64,000 nucleotides of DNA from Bacillus sp. ISL-34 (lineage in GTDB: Bacteria > Bacillota > Bacilli > Bacillales > DSM-1321): positions 62,001-126,000 of the forward strand of contig NZ_JAGGQJ010000004.1 of assembly GCF_018613325.1 (NCBI RefSeq), written 5' to 3'. The position numbers were made by a program, and so were the translations under genes. The notes below the pieces were generated by a model. That model was given only the letters and a program-made list of their open reading frames with translations. It did not search any database and was not told the DNA's origin. This document shows, in pieces, positions 63,833 through 64,000 of the stretch (position 1 is the stretch's first letter; every line of letters starts with the position of its first letter).

Positions 63833-64000
63833 CTATTTCTTTCTCTGTATACGACGTTCGCGTTTTTTAAAGTTCTCCACATCTCGTTGAATTTTCTTCT
63901 TGTATCCTGGTTTGACTTTAGTTGGCTTCTTGACGTGCCTGCTCGCTTTAACATCTATTTCAGATTTTTGTTTTTTACGGTTTTTCCGTTTATTACGTTC
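63833..64000 (-). CDS. cshB: C-terminal tail of DEAD-box RNA helicase CshB (partial)
   Basis: The last 55 residues of a gene that continues beyond the window. The tail is extremely basic (KRKNRKKQK, KKPTKVKPGYKKKI, KKRERRIQRKK) like the C-terminus of CshB (YqfR), and it precedes nfo as in B. subtilis. The helicase core is not visible here, so the call rests on tail and position. Confidence 0.75.
   Translation of the reverse strand, partial: ERNKRKNRKKQKSEIDVKASRHVKKPTKVKPGYKKKIQRDVENFKKRERRIQRKK

Overview
The window reads as one continuous chromosomal segment of a low-GC, endospore-forming member of the Bacillaceae. Evidence is the complete spoIIIA operon, a spore photoproduct lyase gene, the comG competence operon, and a gene order from spoIIIA through efp, yqhQ, gcv, comG, pst, sodA, ispG, zur and nfo to cshB that matches the order I know from Bacillus subtilis. 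Protein divergence, a class II ribonucleotide reductase and the repeat families suggest a Peribacillus/Bacillus simplex-type organism; the genus is inference.

Layout. 1-5.4 kb: spoIIIAA-AH (minus strand), the mother-cell part of the feeding-tube complex. 5.49-6.12 kb: a decayed IS1182-like element inserted in the efp terminator. 6.15-11.6 kb: efp, an M24 peptidase, aroQ, yqhR, yqhQ, yqhP and the patatin-like yqhO. 11.6-15.7 kb: splB, a small unknown gene and nrdJ with two NrdR boxes; in B. subtilis mntR lies here and it is absent. 16.1-22 kb: lipM, yqhL (rhodanese without its cysteine) and gcvPB-gcvPA-gcvT behind a tandem glycine riboswitch. LipM supplies octanoyl groups for lipoylating GcvH, so this block is functionally coherent. 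22.2-24.9 kb: yqhH, yqhG, yqzE; the sinIR-tasA block that follows yqhG in B. subtilis is absent. 25-29.1 kb: comGA-GG. 29.2-43.3 kb: mgsR, a SufR-like regulator, and many conserved yqg genes including an LTA synthase, glcK, gluP, yqgN and rpmG. 43.4-52 kb: two small membrane genes behind three Spo0A-type boxes, then phoU/pstBACS with a four-unit PhoP box array, then pbpA. 52-57 kb: an MFS gene, three 77-bp repeats, sodA, two membrane genes and a 0.8-kb block of nested repeats. 57-64 kb: an orphan SinI-domain peptide with a Spo0A-type promoter, a LysM protein, ispG, yqfX, yqfW, zur-znuB-znuC, yqfT, nfo and the 3' end of cshB.

Most of the window is ordinary conserved chromosome. The items most worth a second look are the SinI orphan with a 0A box over its -35 region, the Spo0A box cluster at 44.2 kb, the 77-bp spaced repeats at 53.5 kb, the 279-bp tandem repeats at 56.1 kb, the IS insertion that duplicated a terminator stem, the nrdJ promoter embedded in NrdR boxes, the Cys-to-Ala YqhL, and a probable ATT start in spoIIID-operon gene spoIIIAD. 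No tRNA, rRNA, CRISPR array, prophage or defence system was seen. Sequence comparisons come from memory of families, not from searches.
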